Assembly: GCA_030704615.1 (NCBI GenBank)
Contig: CM060732.1
Span: forward strand, 51,503,053 to 51,567,052
DNA: 64,000 bases
Direction: 5' to 3'
From: Takakia lepidozioides
Lineage: Eukaryota; Streptophyta; Takakiopsida; Takakiales; Takakiaceae
The notes below the pieces were generated by a model. It had not been told where the DNA came from. It worked only from the letters and a program-made list of their open reading frames with translations, and ran no database searches. Both the position numbers and the translations under genes were made by a program. Below, piece by piece: positions 32,275-44,329 of the stretch (positions are counted from its first letter, which is position 1; each line of letters opens with the position of its first letter).

Positions 32275-34223
32275 ATGAGTGATGAAAGAGAAGCTAGACG
32301 AGAGAGATATTCATCAAAAAGAGAAAGCTATCTGAAAGCTAATTATCCATATCTTTGGGAGAGAGGAATAGACATAGGGGAATCATCTGGACCTCTCACA
32401 CCATCAAGATCAAAAAGTGCATCACCTATACCGGAAGAACTAGAGTTGGATGCCACTCCTTCTGTTTCTTTGCAAGAAAGATTAAGGGAATTGGTACAGG
32501 AAGAAGATCAATCACGAGGTGAAAGATCTGAGGTACATCCTTGGATAAAAGACTTGACAGAAATCTTTGATAAGAGTTGGCATGGAACACCAAAAGCAGG
32601 AACTCCAGTTTCTGAAGCAGAAGATGAAGAAGGAGAAGAGGATGTGGCAGAGCCAACGGAGAGTTCAGACTCTCCAACACCATTACAGTTGAGTTACATG
32701 AGTGAAGAAGAAACCCAAGGGCAGAACTTGGAGGATGAAAACAGAGAGAAGAAATTAGAAGAGGAAGAATATGAAGAAGTAGACCCAACAGCTGAGGTTG
32801 AGACTACAACCAGGACATCCCAACCCGTTGGACCTGGATCAAGTGGAGCACTTGGATCACAGGCCAACGAAGGTGTCGGCTCAGGGGGATCAGGCGGGGG
32901 CCTGGATCTGGCTCTGGGGGGACAGGGAGTGTGGGAAGTAGTGCAACTGAAGCTGGGAATACTGTGAATATCGTGGGCCAGAAGCAAGGAGTGCTCAAGG
33001 GCCACCACTTGGTGGAAGATCCACCACAAAAACAACAGGTCCAGAAGGACCAGCACCAGCAAGGGTGCCAGCACCTGTCAGTGGGCAGAAGGTAGGGCCA
33101 CAGATGGCGTTACAACCAACACGGGCAAAACCACCCTTTCCAATATATTCAGGAAAAGGGGATCCCGATGTACACATTAGCCAATTTGAGCACATGTGTA
33201 TAGTGAACAATGAGAATGGCGATGATGCCAAGATGAGACTGTTTCCTTGTTCACTTATCAAGAAAGCAAGTGAATGGTATGCAAGATTCCCTGATAATCA
33301 TTTCCTAACCTGGAATGGCTTGAATACAGCATTTCGAAATAGGTTCAGGACAAGTAAAACTGAGGATGAAGTGTATGGAAGTTTACAACAGCTGAAGCAG
33401 AAGAAGCATGAAACTGTTGAAGAGTATATGGAGAAGATGGAATTGATGATGAAAAAGCTGGCTGCAGTACCAGCGCCCGGTTTACAGAAGACTTGGTTTG
33501 TGAGTGGACTAAGACCAGAGTTGCAAAAGAAAGTGGATATGTTACCCCATAAATACAGTGGAGGAGGCATTTGAAACTGCGAACAGAATTGAGCAATTGG
33601 GAATGCTCAGGAGAGAGAAAAAAGAAGATGAGGACTCTGAGGATGAGTCAGATGAAGAAGAAGAGCAAGAACTAAAAAGAAAGAGTAAGAGAAAGGAAAG
33701 TTGAAGAGGGATAACTATGAAAAAAAATTGGAAGAAATCTTGAAGAAGTATGCCACAGAGGCTGCAACACATTGGAGGAAGGGTGTATGGTGTGCAAAGT
33801 GCCAGAATGAAGGCCATACCACCACAGAATGCCACATGAAGGAGAAACACTGTACTATCTGTAAAATGGATAACCATTCTACTGAGAATTGTTACTACAA
33901 CAGAAGGACAGCTGCAAGAGAACCTAGGCAAGTAAGGGGTGCATCAGGTGCAGCCCCAGCCAAGAAGAAACAATGATCAGGACCACTATGGTAGGTCTGG
34001 TGGTTATAACAATGGCATGGAAGGGAGAGGTAATTCAAGGGGAATTACCAAGGAAATTCCAGAGGCAACTATCAGGGTAATCCAAGGGGGAATTACCAGC
34101 CCGGGAATCAGGATTATAGAAATAATCCAAGAACAGACCAAGGGCGAGGACCCAATGGTGAAGAGCTATGTTACTATTGTAATCAGCCAGGACATCGCAA
34201 GGCAGCCTGTTCATTCTGGATAA
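32275..34223 (+). pseudogene. gag: gag of element G, with frameshifts
   Basis: It begins MSDEREARRERYSSKRESY at 32275 and follows the B gag order: acidic N-terminus, Gly/Ser linker, capsid-like domain (33065-33560), charged region, two zinc knuckles (33795-33900) and Gly/Asn repeats. Frame changes occur near 32900, 33550, 33700, 33945 and 34050. Confidence 0.85.
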
Positions 34224-34237
34224 GACACCAGAATGAG

Positions 34238-36697
34238 ATGAGAGCTCCTGTGAATGAGGGCCCAGTGGTGGCAGCTCACATGGTTAGGCCATGTGTTGTA
34301 CCAGAAGTAAGTACAATGATAGTAACAAGAAGTAAAGCCAAACTAATACCTCCAGTAGAAGAGGAAGAAGATGAGACTGGAAGTGGCAATGATATGCCTG
34401 AAGATGAAGAGACTTGGAAGGATGAGAAGGAACTGCACAAGGAAGTGGCAGATACTATAAGGGAAATGCAAAAGAGTACTGATATTCCTGTGGCAGATTC
34501 CTCTGATTCGGATGGAGAAAAAGAAGGGAGTGAGGAAGAAAGGAAAAAAAAAGATGCAGACATGCAAAGTAATGAAGAGACTTTGGCTGCAGTAATATGT
34601 CAGACCAAAGCAGAAATTACCATTGGACAGCTATTAGCTGTGGCACCTTATTGTAGGCACAGGCTGTATCAGGCAATCAATCGAATTGCCCAAGAGACAG
34701 GAAACACAGACCTGAACAGCAAGGTGACCAGTTATAATGTGAAGCCGGAAGGGCGAGAACCAGTCATGGACTTTGATGATTCTATGCCAGTAATCCAATT
34801 GAGAATTGGAAGCACAGAACTAACTGATGTACTGATAGATGGTGGTTCTGGAGAGTAAATATCATGACAGACCAATTAAGGAAGAAGCTTGGTCTAAGTA
34901 ACATGAAACCAGCCCCATTTACAGTAACAATGGCAGATCAAAGAAGTGTACAGCCATTGGGATTAATAAGAGGAGTTAAGATACAGATACAGAAAATGAT
35001 CTTTATGATCACAGTAACTGTATTAAAAATGGATGAAGTCATGGAGGCTTACTCCTTATTATTGGGACGTCCGTGGCTGAAACAGGCCAGGGTATTCCAT
35101 GACTGGAATTCTCAGTTACTAACTGTGCATAATGGGATGCACGAGATACAAATTACCACAAAGAAATCTAGTAGATTACCTGCTACAAGAAGACCTCGAG
35201 GAGTCAGAGAGTATGACTGGAGAGGAGGACTGGATGAGGAGCAGGAAGCTACCCTATTTGCTGCACACCCAGAGTGGGAGCAGGTTGCAGAGATGCGGCT
35301 GGAAAGCCTAAGTTGTTTAAGAGGTATCTGCTGTGGTGTAGTGCAACACCAATTGAAGAGGAAACCAGCAGTTACCCACCACATTTCTATGAAGAAAGGA
35401 GGAGAGATAGAAATCCTAGAAGAACCAGCCACTGTGAGCTTACAGGATGAAGTGGTGACTGGTTGGACAATCACAGCTGATGAGCAGGTGAGAGAAGTAA
35501 ATGTGGGAACTGATGGTGAAAGTAGGAGCTGATTTGGAGCCGGAATTCTTGAAGAAGCTAAAAAGCTTGTTCATCAAATACAGAGATGTATTTGCTTGGA
35601 GCTATGAGGATCTAAAAGGGATACCACCTGAAGTCTGTCAGCATAAGATTGAACTGGAACCAGGGTCAGTACCAATCAAGCAGGCGAGGTATAGAATGAA
35701 TCCCAACTACGCACAGAAGGTTGGAGAAGAGATAAAGAAGTTGGCTGAGGCTAAGTTTATATACCCAATAGAGTATAAACTTGGTTGTCACCCATTGTTA
35801 TAGTTCCAAGAAGAATGGCAACTAAGAGTATGTGTGAACTATAAGAAGCTGAATGCTTGTACGAAGAAAGATCCTTTCCCTTTGCCATTCACAGAAGCAG
35901 TATTAGACACTGTGGCAGGCCATGAGATGTACTCATTCATGGATGGCTTCAGTGGTTATAATCAAGTGCAAGTGGCAGAAGAAGACCAAGGGAAAACAGC
36001 TTTCATCACAGACTGGGGGGCTTATGCATACAAAGTCATGCCCTTTGGACTTTGTAATGCACCAGCGACCTTTCAGAGAGTGATAAGTGAATCTTTTCAT
36101 GAGTATCTGGATGATTTCATGCAGGTATTCTTGGATGATTTCAGTGTGTACAGCTCTAAGATGAGCACTTGCATAAATTGGAGTTATGTTTGGCCAGATG
36201 CAGGATGAGAGGTCTGGGCTTGAACCAGAGAAGTGTACTTTCTGTGTGAACTCAGGGTGCTTCTGGGACACATTGTGTGTAAGAAGGGACTTCTTGTGGA
36301 TCCCAGGAAGACAGAGTCCATTAAAGTCTCTCCACCACCAGTGAATGTTAAGAGTTTAAGGAGATTCCTTGGGCAAACCAGTTATTACAGAAGATTTGTC
36401 AAAAGGTATGCACAAATAGCAGCACCATTGAGCAAGCTTCTGAAGAAAGATGCAGTGTTTGCCTGGACAGCTGAATGTCAACAGGCGTTTGAGGAACTTA
36501 CACTGTCAGTAACAACTACACCTGTGCTGATTAACCCCCACTGGCATGTAGTATTTCATGTTCACTGCGATGCATCAGGAGAAACGTTGGGTGCGGTGTT
36601 AGCCCAGAATGTTACAGGGAATATAGATTCACCTGTGTACTATGCTAGCCGGTTGATGAACAGTGCTGAGAGGAACTATAGTACAACGGAAAGAGAA
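34238..36697 (+). pseudogene. pol: Protease, RT and partial RNase H of element G
   Basis: The pieces cover the acidic gag tail and protease (a two-base insertion directly after the IDGGSG site creates a stop at about 34856), the protease C-terminus (LLGRPWLKQ), RT (35501-36208, with FLDD near 36135) and RNase H (CDASGETLGAVLAQ near 36565) up to NYSTTERE. It is broken by at least five small indels and then by the large deletion. Confidence 0.88.
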
Positions 36698-39365
36698 GAG
36701 AGGGAGCAGGAAGTTACTTCTGCATCACAGCTTGAACGAATGTCACAAGGTCACAAGTTATCCATGCAGCTCAACCCGAAATAATTGATTTGGAAAGTGA
36801 AGGGATAGATATTCCAACTACAGAACAGATAGTGGCAGAAATAGAGAAAGGGGACCTTCTCTATGAATATTCTGGTCTGGTCAAGGAGACAGAAATCCCA
36901 GAGGTGCAACAGTTGCCCAAGGGAAATCCTGAGGTGCATATAATGCACACACCTGTGTCGGAGGTACCACAGGCGGAAGGTCATGACACTGTAACACCAG
37001 TCATAGATGAAGTAGTTCAGGAAGAAAATCCGGTGGGACAATGGCCTGAATGGTTAGTGAGACATCATACTGTTGAAGATCAGGAGGAACAGCAGCACCC
37101 TCACCATGATGACCCTCAACAGGCAATGCTGATGAGTTCCATAGGCATGACACTTAATTTGTTGGGGACTTATGTCAAATCCCATGTTCCAATTACCCAA
37201 TTGACAGCCTTGAAAGAGGAACTCAGGAAGGAGTTTGAGGCTCGACTTGCCACTGAGTGTGCAAACAAGGTCGATGAAGAGGTCACTCTCAAGATGAAGC
37301 AGGACTTGGGCAATACAGAAATGGCTTTGCAGTTGGCCAAGCAACAATGATTGAGGCAGGCCTCGCGCAAGACCAGTTGCACGAAGCACATAAGCAACAG
37401 CTATACAAAATGTGCAGCATGAGAGCAAGTTGCAAGAATTGAATGCACTACATACAGAGTTGCAGACAGTGCATAACAGGATGACGATACAATGTGCTAC
37501 ATTTACAACTATGCTTGACCAATCAACAAAAGAAATAAACAGTCAAGCGGAAAAATGTACGAAGGCAGAAGAAGAGAATGTTGAGCAAATGAAGCTCATT
37601 GTCGATATGAAGAATACAATCTGTCGCCATGAAGATACTTTCAAGCAATACAGGCAGAGGGAAGCTGATCAAGAGCAACACATCGTGGAGTTGCAACAAA
37701 CCATCGTGGCCAATAGAAATGAAATTGCGGTCAGTAACAAGGCTTCGAAGGAAGCCAATAATCTACTTGCTGCCTATGCGCAATTGGTTGAGCCACAGGC
37801 GAAGCGCATGGAGGCTTTACAACAGCAGTTGGAATTGTACAAGCTAAGAGAAGAGCAAACTCTCAGGGGAACCACAAGCAGCTTGGTGGATAACAGCCTT
37901 ATAAAGGTCTGGTTAGCACAAGGGCCAGTAGAGGGCAAAAGCCCACGGAAGCTCACCCAAAGCGAGATGAATGAGCTCAGACTGCAGGTGCAAAACATTG
38001 CCACAAACTACTATAGACAATGTCTATAGTAGGATAGCAGAGTTACAAGAGGATGTAGACGGACTCCAGACTCAAGTGGAAGACCTCACTTCAAACATCG
38101 ACCAAAGAGTCTATATCCCTCAGGAACAGATAATGGCTTCTTATTTGCAAGCCAGAACTCTGGCTTTTCAGTCTTCATAGGAGGTGCAGGAGATGCCAAT
38201 GATACAGGAGCCAGTACCACCACCACCACAACAGTCAGTGTACCAGTAGCTGAACCTGTGGTTACTACAACCACACCACAGCCACCACAGCCGGAGGTAT
38301 GGGGCAATGCCGCTTTTAACCCACCTAAAACTCCAGCTGCAAGGGAGTACAACAGGGCTATGCTTATGCCCTTCAACCAAATTCCCATCATGTTGGATTT
38401 GGCTTGGAAAGAATTTAGTCCTCCGCAGTCATTCGCACATTACTACCAAATCATGCGTATTTGGCTGCCAGTGGCAACTAGGACTAAAGTTCTTCCAAAC
38501 AATCGACATATTGAAGATCATCACTTTGCACAATACTGGCACGAGGCAGGTACCATGTTGAGGGAATTGGTTGCTTTCCAGGTTGTACATGGACTCATTT
38601 ATACCAAGACCAAGGAGATAGCAAGTATTGTCATGGGGTGCGGGCTATACTACTACTTGCTTGTTTTCTGGTACGTTACCACATTGAGCAACAAAAGATG
38701 CAACACGCTTTCAAAGTTACTCCAGTGGAGATCATTGGGTATTACCTTCGGTGCCACCTCATATGTACCTATATGACCCAAAAGTTATGATGCAGAAGGA
38801 TTCTCAAATTCGTTCATGGTTTCAAGCAGCCTGCAACCAATTGTCAACACAGAAATTCGGACTTGATGACATTTTCTATAAGGGACATGTGGCATGGAAG
38901 TACTTGCACGCTGCACCAGTAATTGGTACCCCACTCATCTGGACAGACAAGGAGCTTAGTGCCTACACCAATTTTGCTGTTCAGCGGTTACACCAAGTTG
39001 TAAAATACAAACTTCCAGACATGGTAGGACAGCATTGTATGCCCCAGATGATTCCACAAAAAGTTCGAAAATTAAAACACCTGAGAGGCGATGAGGATTC
39101 TGATACAACTGTTTCTTCACAGAATTCTTTTGACATGGGAGAAGACTATGCAATTCAGAAGGAAGAGAAGAAACAAAGGGGATCTCCTATGCCGGAAAGA
39201 TTACCTCGATATCAGCCTCCAGAAGGCCTCACTTATCCAGGTAGTGATCAACCATCTCCATCAACCAGAGACAGAACCGGGCTACACACAGCCCACCACG
39301 AAACTCTCAACGTCAACAAGGTGCTCACTCACAAAGGTTTGCTACTCGGAAACAATAAACCGTGA
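36698..39365 (+). pseudogene. Extra coiled-coil ORF of element G, truncated at its start
   Basis: It joins the RNase H remnant at about 36698 (GAAGAGAGGGAGCAGG) and corresponds to B from about 16828 onward. The coiled-coil region (37200-38130) and the C-terminal globular domain (38340-39060) are recognisable, with breaks near 36770, 37350, 38030, 38180 and 38700. At 37576 it keeps the two bases missing in B. Confidence 0.82.
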
Positions 39366-39377
39366 GGACACGGCTTT

Positions 39378-39396
39378 TTGAGGGGGGAAGGGGTAA
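39378..39396 (+). promoter_or_regulatory. Polypurine tract of element G
   Basis: TTTGAGGGGGGAAGGGGTAA-type purine run directly before the 3' LTR start at 39397. Confidence 0.8.
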
Positions 39397-40373
39397 TGTT
39401 AGAGGACTGTAGGGGACTTAGACACTTATACGGGATCTGTAGGGTACCCTTAATTTTTGCACAGACTGAGACCAACATGAGCCTTAGGGGGTGACAGCAG
39501 CGCACTGTAGAGGGGGGTTACACAGCCAACACAGCCCGTCACAGTCGTCACAGCCCACACAGCCCCCACACAGCCGACACAGCCACACAGCAGTCACAGC
39601 CCACACAGCCACACACACAGCCCGTCACAGTCGTCACAGCCCACACAGCCCGTCACAGTCGTCACAGCAGACACAGCCCACACAGCCAGACACAGCCCGG
39701 CACAGCCACACAGCCAGTCACAGCCCGACACAGCCAAACACAGCCAGTCACCGCTTGACATAGCTGTCACGATAATAGGGAACGACTGTGGGGAACAACA
39801 CCTGTGAAGGGAACATGTTAGTTCACAGACGACGGTTAGAGAGGGAAACGGTTAGAACCGCGGATAGGAGGATAAAGGGATAACGGGGAATGAGAAGGGG
39901 GGGATCATTATTTGGGGGGGGGACTTCTGGAGCGGAGATCGGAGGCAAAAGATGGAGAGCACGGTGAAGGAGGAAAGAGGATTAGTAGATGCTTGATATA
40001 TGCAAAGCGGTAGTGATATTGTAGAGCAGATTAGAGACATAATGGCTTCGGCCTGATACTTGATAAATCATAATCTGATACTTACACGATACAATCACAC
40101 TGTGTAGAGAGATCTGAGTGAAGCTGTGGATTGAATGGAGGAGGGAAGAAAACCGATAGATTGATGAAGTAAACTAATACTTAATTATCAATGGTAAGGT
40201 AGCTAAGATGAATGCGGAAAGGGAAACAAATAGGAAACACCCCCATGATACACTAGCTGTAGGTCATGACTGATTGTTCTGCGCGGGCTGAGTACTTAGA
40301 GATTTCCAACTCTTCTATCTTGGAGTTTCCGCCTCGGATAGCGAAGGGATGGGTGAGTAAAAGCCGCGGGACA
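39397..40373 (+). repeat. 3' LTR of element G
   Basis: 977 bp from TGTTAGAGGACTG to GCCGCGGGACA, with a CACAGCC array at 39525-39750. It is followed by the second ACAAC duplication at 40374-40378. Confidence 0.92.
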
Positions 40374-41950
40374 ACAACGATCGGATTCGCTGCCTTGCCC
40401 TGGAAACCTGCTACCTTGGATGTAGTCATATCCAGTCATTCGTTTCACCTCCAGGATTGAGTACATGTCCGACCCCCTGCCGAACTCCTGCTTGCAAGAT
40501 ACGATGTGATTCCGCACATTCGGACTACAAACGTGCGAGACGGACTCCAAGAGGTCACGCATCTCGTCTTCGGTCAAGGGCTCTCGGTCGGAACCATCTT
40601 CAGACATGATTTTGCCAAGAGCAATCTTGTGGGCTGCCTTCAGCTGAATCTGCTTTGGTCTGGCTCCGGGGCTCAATTTCACCTCCTCTTTTATGATGTC
40701 GTGTGCTTCCTGCACAGCCTCACGCATGTTGCCTCTCGCCAAGGGGTGGCAGTGGACCCCAAGGTAATGCAAGCTTAGTCAAGTCCGGGAGCAAATGGAT
40801 TACGTAATATTGCTTGGCTCTGCACATGGACATGCACGTCGGTGGTTCTTTGCAATGTGCACACTTGAAAGAACCGCAGGAGCTTGGCTGGAGACAATGA
40901 ATGGATGATGCGTTGTGCCAGTCCAATCCGTCTCGTTTCTCCGCCCTCCTTTGGAGAGAAAGTGGAAGCAGGTGGATTGAGGCACCTCAGCTTCCCCGCA
41001 CAGAGGACATATCGTACACGAACACCATCAGCAATTTTCGTGCTACTGGTCTTCGTCACACACCAAGGGGTGTCCGTCATGCTTTCGATCCATGTCTGTT
41101 AACATCCCGGAGGCTTTCTTTGACAGAAACAGGTGGAAACTCGAAGATGACATTGCCATCGACTTCGGGAGGGAAAAAGTTACCTTTCTGACTGGGAATT
41201 TGGCATAGTCGAGAGCAGCCAGCTCGGAGGAGAACATCGAGGTGATGTTGTCGTAGGAGCTGCACAATGGACCGGGTTGGAGTTATGCTCGAGGGCACAT
41301 GCGTAGCACCTACAGAGACGTCCATGCCGGATTTGAACGACCGTGTGGAGGACATGGGTACCTCAATGCAATCATCTTCCTCGTCGAAATGTCGAATACG
41401 TCCACACGAGAAGCTATGGAGGGTCTTGACGGTCCAGGTCGGGAATGATTATCGTTGCATACCTCTCTGTTGGCAGTGGCCGCCTCTCGGTTCCGGACTC
41501 CTTTGTGGATGGTGTGGGCAGCGACTGATTCGGAAAGGGAATGGGCATTCCCACAGCTCGGTACAAGATGGTGTCTGACGGGGGGAACGTGCCATTCGAT
41601 TCCGCAACCTCCGTCGTTACCTAGCACGACAATGGTCTCGTCAACCTGTCCAGGAACATCCTTCCTTTCTTCTTCCAAATAAATGTGCCCGGTTTGAGCT
41701 TGAATTTGGAACAAAGGTAAGTTTCAGTCACTCTGCAAAGTCCTCCCTCGTTTGGGATCCAGGCTCTCCCAAGTTGCGGAGGACAGCAAACTATAGCGTA
41801 GGAATTCGGAGCCATCGAACACCGCACGGAGTTGGCAAGTGCGAGGTTCAGTATAGCGACAGACCAAGGCTCACAGGCACCATCTAAGTGGATCTGCGGA
41901 GTCCATCGACGATTGGAAGTCGCACATTGAAGTGGAAAGTATTGTTTCAA
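40374..41950 (-). pseudogene. MULE transposase, N-terminal half
   Basis: The minus-strand frame from 40772 reads HYLGVHCHPLARGNMREAVQ and PGARPKQIQLKAA, a helical region typical before the MULE catalytic core, then MYSILEVKRMTGYDYI, and meets element G after ESDR at the ACAAC site. The frame resumes at 30717 as CYIFKM. Upstream pieces (41267-40775) read DGNVIFEFPPVSVKESL, TPWCVTKTSSTKIADGVRVRYVLCAG and CAHCKEPPTC in shifting frames and may be a Cys/His zinc-binding N-terminus like the FLYWCH/WRKY folds of MULEs. The segment to 41950 (RRWTPQIHLDGACEPWSVAI) is gene-like but unassigned. Whether the frame switches are introns or decay is not resolved. Confidence 0.55.
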
Positions 41951-42195
41951 GCTACATGCATGAAGGTGGGAGGTTTGATTCCATAGCCAGTGAGTATGAC
42001 AATGATGGCCGATTCGGCGACGAAATAAAATCTCTGACAGTTTCTCCTGAGGGTGGATCCAGCAGTATTCTCGGTGCAGACAGGAACGTTCGCACTGACA
42101 AGTGCCAGGACTGTGGTTTAAAACGGTCAGACAACCAAGTTGTGCTCATCAAGACTGGCCGCAATTGTGTTGTTTCGGAACAATGCAACCATTGA
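41932..42195 (+). CDS. Small hypothetical frame with four cysteines
   Basis: An 87-codon frame on the strand opposite the transposase, just before the palindrome array. Its end has C-X2-C and two further Cys (KCQDCGLKR, GRNCVVSEQCNH). No homology is recognised. It could equally be part of the transposase 5' region read on the wrong strand. Confidence 0.2.
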   Translation: MESIVSSYMHEGGRFDSIASEYDNDGRFGDEIKSLTVSPEGGSSSILGADRNVRTDKCQDCGLKRSDNQVVLIKTGRNCVVSEQCNH

Positions 42196-42235
42196 GGTTC
42201 CAGATTTCCCGTCCCGAGTGATTCTTTTGATTGCT

Positions 42236-43925
42236 GGTGGACGGAAATACGGCGCCGCATTTCCGTATTGCATCTTGGTCATGCACCAGAGCGACGGAAA
42301 TGCGGCACCGAGTTTCCGTCCGGGGGGGAAACCTTTATACTCTCCAGAACGGAAATGCGGTAACCATTTCCATCCAGCAAGCACGGTATGTGAAGGTCGA
42401 ACGGAAATGCGGTACCGCATTTCCGTTCTGATTGAGATTATGAACAACGGGAACAGAAATGCGGCACCGCATTTCCGTCCGAGTCGCACTTTCCAACATT
42501 TCAGAACGGAAATGCGGCGCCGCATTTCCATTTTTATCTGATGCATGGAGCTGAGGGATAGAAATGCTGCAGCACATTTCCGTCCTTAAAAGACATTCAT
42601 ACTCTCCAGAACGGAAATGCGGTACCGCATTTCATTCAACAAGCACGGTATGTGAAGGTGGAACGGAAATGCGGTACCGCATTTCCGTTCTGATTGAGAT
42701 TTATGAACAACGGGAACAGAAATGCGGCACCGCATTTCCGTCCGAGTCGCACTTTCCGACATTCCAGAACGGAAATGCGGCGCCGCATTTCCATTTTGTA
42801 TCTGATGCATGGAGCCGAGTGCGATTCCGACAGCTTCTACAGCGCAATTCCGACCGCTTGAGACATTCATACTATCCAGAACGGAAATGCGGCACCGCAT
42901 TTCCGTTCTGATGAAAATCGTGACATCTGAACTGAAATGCGGCACCGTATTTCCATCCGAGTCGCACCTACCACATTCCAGAACGGAAATGTACCGCATT
43001 TCCGTTATGATGAAAATCGTGAACCATCGGAACTGAAATGCAGCAGCGCATTTCCATCCGAGTCGCACCTCCCAACATTCAGAACAGAAGTATTAGATTC
43101 AAAAGGGAAATGCGGCACCGCATTTCCGTTCTGATGAAATATCTTGAAACATTGGAAATGAATGCGGTACCGCATTTCGTCGGAGTCGCACCTTCCGACA
43201 TTACAAAACGGAAATGCGGCGCCGCATTTCCGTTTTGTATGTGAGGCATGGAGAGTGTGGAACGAAAAATGCGGCACAACATTCCGCCAGCGTCAGACGT
43301 TAATACTCTACAGAACGGAAATGCGGTACAACATTTCCATTCTGACTGAAAATCGTGCGCAACGGGAACCGAAATGCGGCACCGCATTTCCGTTCGAGTC
43401 GCACCTTCCGACATTCAAGAACGGAAATGCGGCGCCGCATTCCGTTTTGTATATGGGCCTGGAGATGTGCTACGGAAATGTGTTGCCGCATTTCCATCCA
43501 TGTGAGACCTTCAAACTTTCCAGACCGGAAATGCGGCACCGCATTCTGTCCAGGTGATGAGACCTCTATACTTTCCCGAACGGAAATGTGGCACGGCAGT
43601 TCCATTCATCAACTAACGTATGTGAAGTGGAACGGAAATGCTACCGCATTTCGTTCACATTGAAAATCAATGAACCACGGGAACTGAAATGTTGTGCCTC
43701 ATTCCGTCCAATCGCACCTTCGACATTCCAGAACGGAATGCGGCGCCGCATTTCCTTTGAATCTCATACATGGAGCTGTGGGACGGAAATGCGGCACCGT
43801 ATTTCGTTCAACAACTAAGGTATGTGAAGGTGGAACGGAAATGCGGTTGCCGCATTTCTTCCAACAAGTACGGATGTGTAGCTTCGTGATGGTACGGAAA
43901 AAATGCGGCGCCGCATTCGCATTTT
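42236..43925. repeat. Array of about 32 palindromes with a 52-bp period
   Basis: Units of the form GAAATGCGGCGCCGCATTTC, usually extended by C/G and flanked by ACG...CGT, recur at about 42243, 42297, 42350, 42400, 42455, 42505, 42558, 42610, 42663, 42716 and 42770, and so on to 43896. The spacing stays near 52-53 bp even where single units decay. The centre varies between GGCGCC, GGTACC and GGCACC. Spacers repeat at a higher order of about five units (about 260 bp; ACTCTCCAGAACGG recurs at 42341 and 42601). No long reading frame with gene character crosses the array. It lies between divergent genes. Function unknown. Confidence 0.92.
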
Positions 43926-44329
43926 CACTCCAACTCATCAAACGCTGGGACGGAAATGCCTTGAAATGTGAACACGTGGAGCAACGGAATTGCTGCACAT
44001 GTCGGCACTCTATCTGACTGAAGGGCATGAGGCGGCGCGGCTGACCGTTGGTATAATGATGTTTGTTTTTCGGACGGCAGGCGTACCCTGAACGATTCGA
44101 ATTTCGTAATGACGCAAACTCCACGAGGAGACACTTTCGTCCAACCCTTTCGAACCCAAGTGGTGCATCACCGCCGTTTCATCTACTTTTGTCGTGTCTC
44201 CTCAGTCACCCCTCTCGCGCCCTTTCCATCTGCACTCTTTGCCCCTTTTCCCTCTCTCTGTTCTTCTTTGCTCGAACCTGAGAGGGGGGGAGTTCGTGCA
44301 CCAGAAAATTATACTTCGGACGTAGGCCA
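43926..44329. other. Intergenic stretch downstream of the palindrome array
   Basis: A degenerate last half-unit is seen at 43950. Pyrimidine-rich sequence (44190-44280) could be a promoter or leader of the plus-strand gene, but no TATA box is assigned. No gene is seen. Confidence 0.4.

Larger units (their letters stand above)
30723..40373 (+). mobile_element. Ty3/gypsy LTR retrotransposon G, internally deleted
   Basis: This 9.65 kb element of the A/B family is inserted in the MULE transposase. LTRs are 30723-31667 and 39397-40373, with a 5-bp duplication ACAAC. It has the leader ORF, gag, protease, RT and part of RNase H, then jumps at about 36698 straight into the extra ORF. The rest of RNase H, all of integrase, the minisatellite and the first third of the extra ORF are missing (about 3.6 kb compared with B). 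It cannot encode its own integration. Confidence 0.93.

Noticed and set aside
41267-41578. Plus-strand frame opposite the transposase N-terminus
   Set aside because: It overlaps the likely transposase coding strand and shows no recognisable domain.
42236-43925. CRISPR-like array
   Set aside because: Repeats are short palindromes regularly spaced, but the spacers themselves repeat in a higher-order pattern, there are no cas genes, and the setting is a eukaryotic transposon.
42236-43925. Arg-rich frames across the palindrome array as genes
   Set aside because: Open frames of 60-160 codons occur on both strands only because the unit lacks stops; residues repeat with the 52-bp unit.
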